Shown here: positions 59,035-64,000 of the stretch, in pieces
Layout: every line of letters begins with the position of its first letter
How positions within the stretch are numbered: the first letter of the stretch is position 1
Assembly (NCBI RefSeq): GCF_964204645.1
Contig: NC_134028.1
Span: forward strand, 682,001 to 746,000
Direction of reading: 5' to 3'
Length of the DNA stretch: 64,000 nucleotides
Source of the DNA: Tubulanus polymorphus
Lineage: Eukaryota; Nemertea; Palaeonemertea; Tubulaniformes; Tubulanidae
Notes under the pieces: generated by a model
What the model was told of the DNA's origin: nothing
Database searches by the model: none
Seen by the model: only the letters and a program-made list of their open reading frames with translations
Program-made: the position numbers and the translations under genes

Positions 59035-59230
59035 AACTCCTAACCCTAGATTCGAGCCCGGGACCCACCGTGCCAGCCGAGCAGGCTAACCTCTATACCA
59101 CTGGTGCCACTCTATACCAGCCGTGGTGGTTGAATGCGTTTGAAGGCTAGTCTTGCCAGTATGGGACCAGTGAGATGTAGTGACTGATGACCCAGTCGGG
59201 TGTGGTAACAATACCCACAATCATTACCGG
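59035..59230 (-). mobile_element. Diverged SINE-like element (copy 4)
   Basis: On the minus strand 59043-59108 keeps an A-box-like TGGTATAGAGG and a B-box-like GGCTCGAATCT, with the CTAGGGTTAGG tail on one side. The other side has a decayed body with GTGACTGATGACCCAGTCGG. Confidence 0.6.
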
Positions 59231-59740
59231 CCAAACCGTAGTGCTGATCTGAGCGAAAAATAAGTACCTGAAAACATTTGGAAATTTATCATTTTATCAC
59301 AATTATAAACCGAGGTTGAGGATAACCCCGGGGTGATTTATATTTAGATAGCCAGTCTAAAAAACCTGGCACTGGTCGAGTATTGTATAACTGCCCTGGA
59401 TGCTAACGGCAGAAGTACATTTATTTCATAGATATCATCTCGCGGAAAATACCCTAGATTTTAAATTTCAATGATTATTTGATCTTAATTCTATTAAAAT
59501 GGCTTGAATCATTAAACCTAGTTTTTAGTATTTCTGATGATCTGTCGCGTTTGCGGCGTCTCTGAATTTTTAAATCACTTAACAGCGCATCGTCTCAGAT
59601 ATCCCATCAGGCAGACGCGTCTCGTTGTTTATAGCGCCTGCTGCTAAGAGGTAGAACAATATAGAAAAATATTCAGATTTAGATCATTCTGATAGGTCGA
59701 ATAAAGTCAAGGTCAACAAATAGTTTTTAGGCGAAACCAT

Positions 59741-59851
59741 GGACCCAGTCCCGCAGTTCTGAGTTAAAATTCAACTCTGACTTAACTCATTGGAAATGAA
59801 CTAGTTTTAACTCAGGGTTAACTCTAACTCAGAACTGTGGAACTAGATCCT
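59741..59851. mobile_element. Inverted-repeat (MITE-like) element
   Basis: The left end GGACCCAGTCCCGCAGTTCT matches, inverted, the right end AGAACTGTGGAACTAGATCC. About 111 bp, palindromic overall (CTGAGTTA arms continue inward). Same family as 21287-21484. Confidence 0.7.
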
Positions 59852-60104
59852 GAAAATCAGAAGCTAGAAAGAACTGTCTTCCTAGTTCATTTAAAGTGTT
59901 TGTTGTCCATTCGAATTTGAAGAAAGATTACTGAATTCATTCCAGGGTCTGATTATGATAAATGTTTTTGTTTGAGATGGAGACCATTGCGCCGCTGAGT
60001 AACACTAGTCTGAGATCAGTTGTGAAACGCGGCGTCATCTCGAATGTTGCTCGCGCGCGCGTCGTCTTTATATCTAGTATATTCATACACATCAGCAGAG
60101 TCAG

Positions 60105-60205
60105 TCAGTTAGTCAGTCAGTTAGTCAGTCAGTCAGTCAGTCAGTCAGTCAGTCAGTCAGTCAGTCAGTCAGTCAGTCAGTCAATTAGTTAGCCAGTCAG
60201 TCAGT
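60105..60205. repeat. (CAGT)n microsatellite
   Basis: About 22 CAGT units with a few TAGT or CAAT variants. Confidence 0.93.
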
Positions 60206-62492
60206 CGAAATGACTGTTTCCTCGAATGTAGCTTGCCGTGAGATTCAGGAGTCCCGTTAAGAGGAATGAGATGCGCTGCTATAAAACGTGAGTACTTATG
60301 ATTTTTTCTAAACATTTCGGTTATGTTGTGTTGAACATTTCATGTTTTCTCGGCTCAAGTCGCTTTCTTCAGTCGTAACCATAAGCAGTAGATATTTCTC
60401 AAGTTGCTTTCACTTCGTTAGATAACGTTTATACTGACGATGTTTTTTTTTCATGGTGATGTTTTGGTAAATGATTTTCGAGTTAAGAGAAGTTTCCAAT
60501 AACTTCATTTAATTTTCTTTGTACAGAGAACAACTTTGTGTTGAGTTGTTTGAGTTTTTGCAGAGTTGTAGTTGTAGGACTCTGATTCGTTTTTAGAGTC
60601 CGTGTTTGAACGTAGTATGTGGAATTGCACGTTTGTAGTTTTGGTAATCTGTCCGGTAATCAGATACTCAAACACTATTAACTGCTGGTGTTGCTGGTGT
60701 TGCTGGTGCTAATACTACTGCTGCTGCTGCTGCACCACGGGTGTGTGGTGTGGATGATGGTGTGTTGACACATATTTATGTGCCATTTACAATAATAATT
60801 GCAACTAATTTTAGGTCACACGACGATATATTTGAAATATGTATCAAATACCAATGTGGACACAGTAACGTTTAGGCAAGCGAGGATGACACGTGGGGAA
60901 TTTGGTTCAGAAGTATGAAAACGAACCACCCTTTCAGTTGTCACAGTTTCCTATACTCGAAAATGAATCATATTATCAGATAATAAATGAAACCCTGCTG
61001 GATGTGATCAAGCGCTGAGCTTCCGGTTTGATAACTGCGAGCAATAAATTCAAATTGAATTAGTAACAAATCTAATTCAATTGATCTGTATATTAAACCT
61101 GATGTTGAAACGATTGAACGGCGACTCATCGAGTATATGAGATATATGTGAGATAACAGCTCCCCACCGCAATAGATTCAGTGGCACAACATTTAATTGT
61201 GGCGATGATTAACTCACCTGGGAGCAATCACAGACCAGCCTGCCACCCCCGGAAACTACCTCGTTAACTATATACACCAATTACTCTATTTACATTTAAC
61301 AAATGAGCCTGTTCGCTTCGCCTTATGACGTCACATCCGGTAGACGCTGTTTGATATAGGATCCGATGGAGTGAGTGAGACTACTACAGTCATCATATAA
61401 ATCTTAGATATCTTTGATGGATTTGAAGCTAGGAAGGAAATGTTTTTTCTTAGTTTGATTGATTGCGGTTGGTCGTACAGGTATACCGAGGGTCATTGTC
61501 AAGTTTTCTGTCTGTGCATAATTCATATTCCCAGTTGGAGTGGTTTATCTTCACGGTGAGTTGGCCAGTGTTCAGTGTCGAACACTTAAAGACAACTTCA
61601 AAATGTCAGTGATATGTCATTGCATTGCCCTTCACTCTCGAATTCAATTTTCTAGGAATGGGATTCCACCTGAAAGACTCGTCGACTTTGAAGTTTTTGT
61701 TTTTTGTTGACATTTCCGGAACCTTACAGTAAAAGTCACCTTGATACCCCGAGCGAGGTTGACACATCTCCTGAAATTAAATTGACTCAGGAAAGAAACT
61801 ATTGTCTCGAATGGCTACAGCCTCGATCCATGTTTGACAACAGAATCTCTGCTGCGTTTAAACTGTGTCTGATAACAACGTTTTTCGTGGAATATTTTGA
61901 CTCGTCGTAGTCGTAGAGCTTTAGTGAGTCAGCGAGAAGACACAAAAACAAGGCAGCTCGTCGACTATTGAATGCGCAACTTTCAAAGAAAGAGTTATGG
62001 GTTTCAGTTATCATCGAACGCTGAAGATAAGGGGGAAATATAAGGATAATGATAATATGCGATATGATAATGTTCTTACTTCAACCATTATAACGAGATG
62101 CAACATTTCGCACTCTAGACACTAAATGTCAAACTGAGTAATAGTATTGCATGTGCCGCACCCTGTTTTCCCCAAGTGTCCGTATAACTAATAATCATAG
62201 GATTCAGCTACATTTATATATCTGTAAGATGTCTTGAAAACAATTGTTAAGAATGATGAATGAGTGATGATCTGTCAGTTCTGAGTTTGTCGCATCTGAA
62301 TCGCTGCCGTTGTAATCAATGGGTGCGAAATTTGAGAAAATGATAATCAGATCTCAATTTCGATCCAAAAAACAACTTTTTTCGAATGAGTTATTTTTAT
62401 CGCAGAGACGTTTCATATTTCTTTGCAAATGCAAGTGTTTACATTTCACCCGAGCTCAGACAGACACGTGTGCAGTAACGTGATATGAATAA

Positions 62493-62532
62493 TGGGACTC
62501 GAACCCGATCGCGTCGTGTTAGCCACGCAGCC
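62493..62532 (-). other. tRNA-like remnant
   Basis: On the minus strand, GGGTTCGAGTCCC is a B-box-like word preceded by GGGCTGCGTGGCTAACACGA. The acceptor stem and anticodon arm cannot be folded properly, so it is probably a SINE remnant and not a tRNA gene. Confidence 0.4.
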
Positions 62533-64000
62533 CACAAATGACGTATGAATATTACTTAGGGTTTCCCAAATGAGAAACGTGACATGAGACAGCGTTTCAG
62601 TTTTCAGTATAGTGTGCATTTCGATTTGTATCCGGCTCGTTTACGGTTACGGCCGCATCGCTCCGAGAATTTGGTGTGGAGACTTCGGCAAACAAGTCAT
62701 AAAAATGCACGGAGAACAAACACAATTTAATTTAATAGCGATATTTGGATTTCATTTCAAGTTTTTTATTATTCGCTCGTCTATCTGAACACGTGTGTCA
62801 CCACGGCCATTTTATTTTGTATCTGAATGAATATTTGGCATTAAAAGAATGGTAGATGTTTCCCAAAGATATTCACTCTCCTCTCCTCGAAAGCCCCCCC
62901 TCTCCCTTCTCTCGCCAATGTTAACATTGATCCCTTGATATAATGCTGCTAGCGACGCAATTCAAAAACTAATCTGTATCGAGGGATACTCTGTGTAAAA
63001 TCGTTGGTAATAAACAATGTTGTCAAACATGTTTAAATATGCATGCATCGTGTGCAGACACGACAAATAGCTTTTACCTGCTCTCTAATAATATGTGACA
63101 CAACCATTCAATAAAAACGTACCTTTTTTAGTTTCAAGATACAAACCCATTTCTATACCCGGTATGGGCTAAAGAACTGGCCTCGAAATTTTCAGAAGTC
63201 ATTTAGTTAAGCTAGTCGCCATGTTAGCTATCTTTGATTTCCTAACAAAGTTATTGCCTGAGGACTTGAATTCGATGATAATGCTGCCGTCAGTATAAAC
63301 ACTCATCTCACTTTCAATTCTGCCCCGGGGTAAAAAACCCCTCTCTTTCTCCTCTCTCTCTCGATACAAGAAAACCTGAGATCAAAAGATGCAAAAATCC
63401 GATTGACGACAACAGAAATTGAACTGTCGGAACTCCCATCATCTTTAGTCAATAAGATTTTACGTTCAACTTTCAAAAACGATGTACATTCACACACTTT
63501 GTAGTAGGAAAGGTTTGTTTCGGATCAGATTTGTGAGTAATACCTGGCTCTCTATAATACCGCGGTCCGCAATGTAAAATATTGATAGCTATGTAATTGA
63601 GTAGATTCATGATTGGCTGCGTTCAGAAGAGTTTTATACATTTTGAGAAATTCAAGCACAGAGAAACTACTTTATAAAACAGTTGCTGAATTTTGATGAT
63701 ATCATTGAATCTCTAACAAGCTGAATTGAGATATTCTTGAGTGAGAACAAGATAAGTCAATGAATACACAAACCAATCAATAACCCTCCAGTAGCTAAAC
63801 CTGAGTAAACTAATGATACAAAATCCAACAGTTTTCTCCTAATATGTTTATTAAATCACTGGGTTTTACATGATTTGACCTTTGTTTGATCCAGTGAAAG
63901 CCGTTGATACGCAGAAAAAATTGTTTGTTAGCTACAATTTCGTAATTGGTTTAAAACGATGCCGTTTTTATTTAGGCTTGATTTTTTCTTTCATTTTTTT

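Larger units (their letters stand above)
55960..64000. other. Right-hand region with repeats and no recognised multi-exon gene
   Basis: I looked for exon chains on both strands and found none I trust. It contains a CTG run (56656-56674), a GAGAGGA tandem (57345-57440), a micro-ORF (58579-58710), a diverged SINE-like copy (59035-59230), an inverted-repeat element (59741-59851), a CAGT microsatellite (60105-60205) and a second tRNA-like remnant near 62493-62532. A short frame ending in a GTGAGT donor at about 60290 (MRCAAIK) could be a first exon of a gene beyond the window, but this is weak. Confidence 0.4.

Overview
The window is nuclear DNA from an animal, most likely an invertebrate bilaterian. 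It is AT-rich and dense with introns bounded by GT-AG sites. The gene content is metazoan: TM9SF3, RASGEF1, DAPP1, a Stum/Spec3 protein and orphan class A GPCRs. A spiralian or similar marine invertebrate fits the many intronic minisatellites, the tRNA-like SINE and the short inverted-repeat elements, but the lineage is inference. I see no bacterial, viral or organellar gene.

Left third (1-19 kb, plus strand). An intronless orphan GPCR lies at 1062-2108, and its C-terminal tail is partly encoded by a tandem repeat. A repeat-rich spacer follows, to about 7 kb. Then comes a three-exon Stum/Spec3 membrane-protein gene (7400-10394) with a long disordered N-terminus, followed closely by a 13-exon TM9SF3 gene (11452-15604). 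Several TM9SF3 introns each hold their own minisatellite. The 396-bp intron at 13927-14322 is open and in frame with its flanking exons.

Middle (19-45 kb, mostly minus strand). A RASGEF1-type Ras-family exchange factor is read from 16 exons (18987-22774). Its 5' end is unresolved, and possible orphan exons lie at 24-29 kb. Upstream on the same strand is an unrecognised coiled-coil gene (30060-39808). One of its introns holds a 33-bp minisatellite of about 24 copies, and another holds two small exons on the opposite strand. A second intronless GPCR (41793-42733, plus) is broken by a frameshift in a TA microsatellite. It converges on a five-exon minus-strand gene (43023-45103) for a secreted protein of about 535 residues, rich in Gln, Pro, Gly and Asn. 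That gene is the most distinctive one in the window and I know no family for it.

Right third (46-64 kb). A DAPP1/Bam32-like SH2-PH adaptor (46840-49070, plus) has two possible first exons and two possible last exons. A 17-exon MFS transporter (50662-54902, plus) follows. From 55 to 64 kb there is mostly repeat and unassigned sequence, with a possible signal-peptide exon (55792-55896) and a possible 43-residue membrane micro-ORF (58579-58710, minus).

The genes do not form a pathway. RASGEF1 and DAPP1 are intracellular signalling proteins, the two GPCRs are surface receptors, TM9SF3 is a secretory-pathway membrane protein, and the Q/P/G-rich protein is probably an extracellular matrix or fibre component. 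All exon coordinates are hand-read from splice consensus, reading-frame phase and remembered family sequence; no alignment or transcript data was available.
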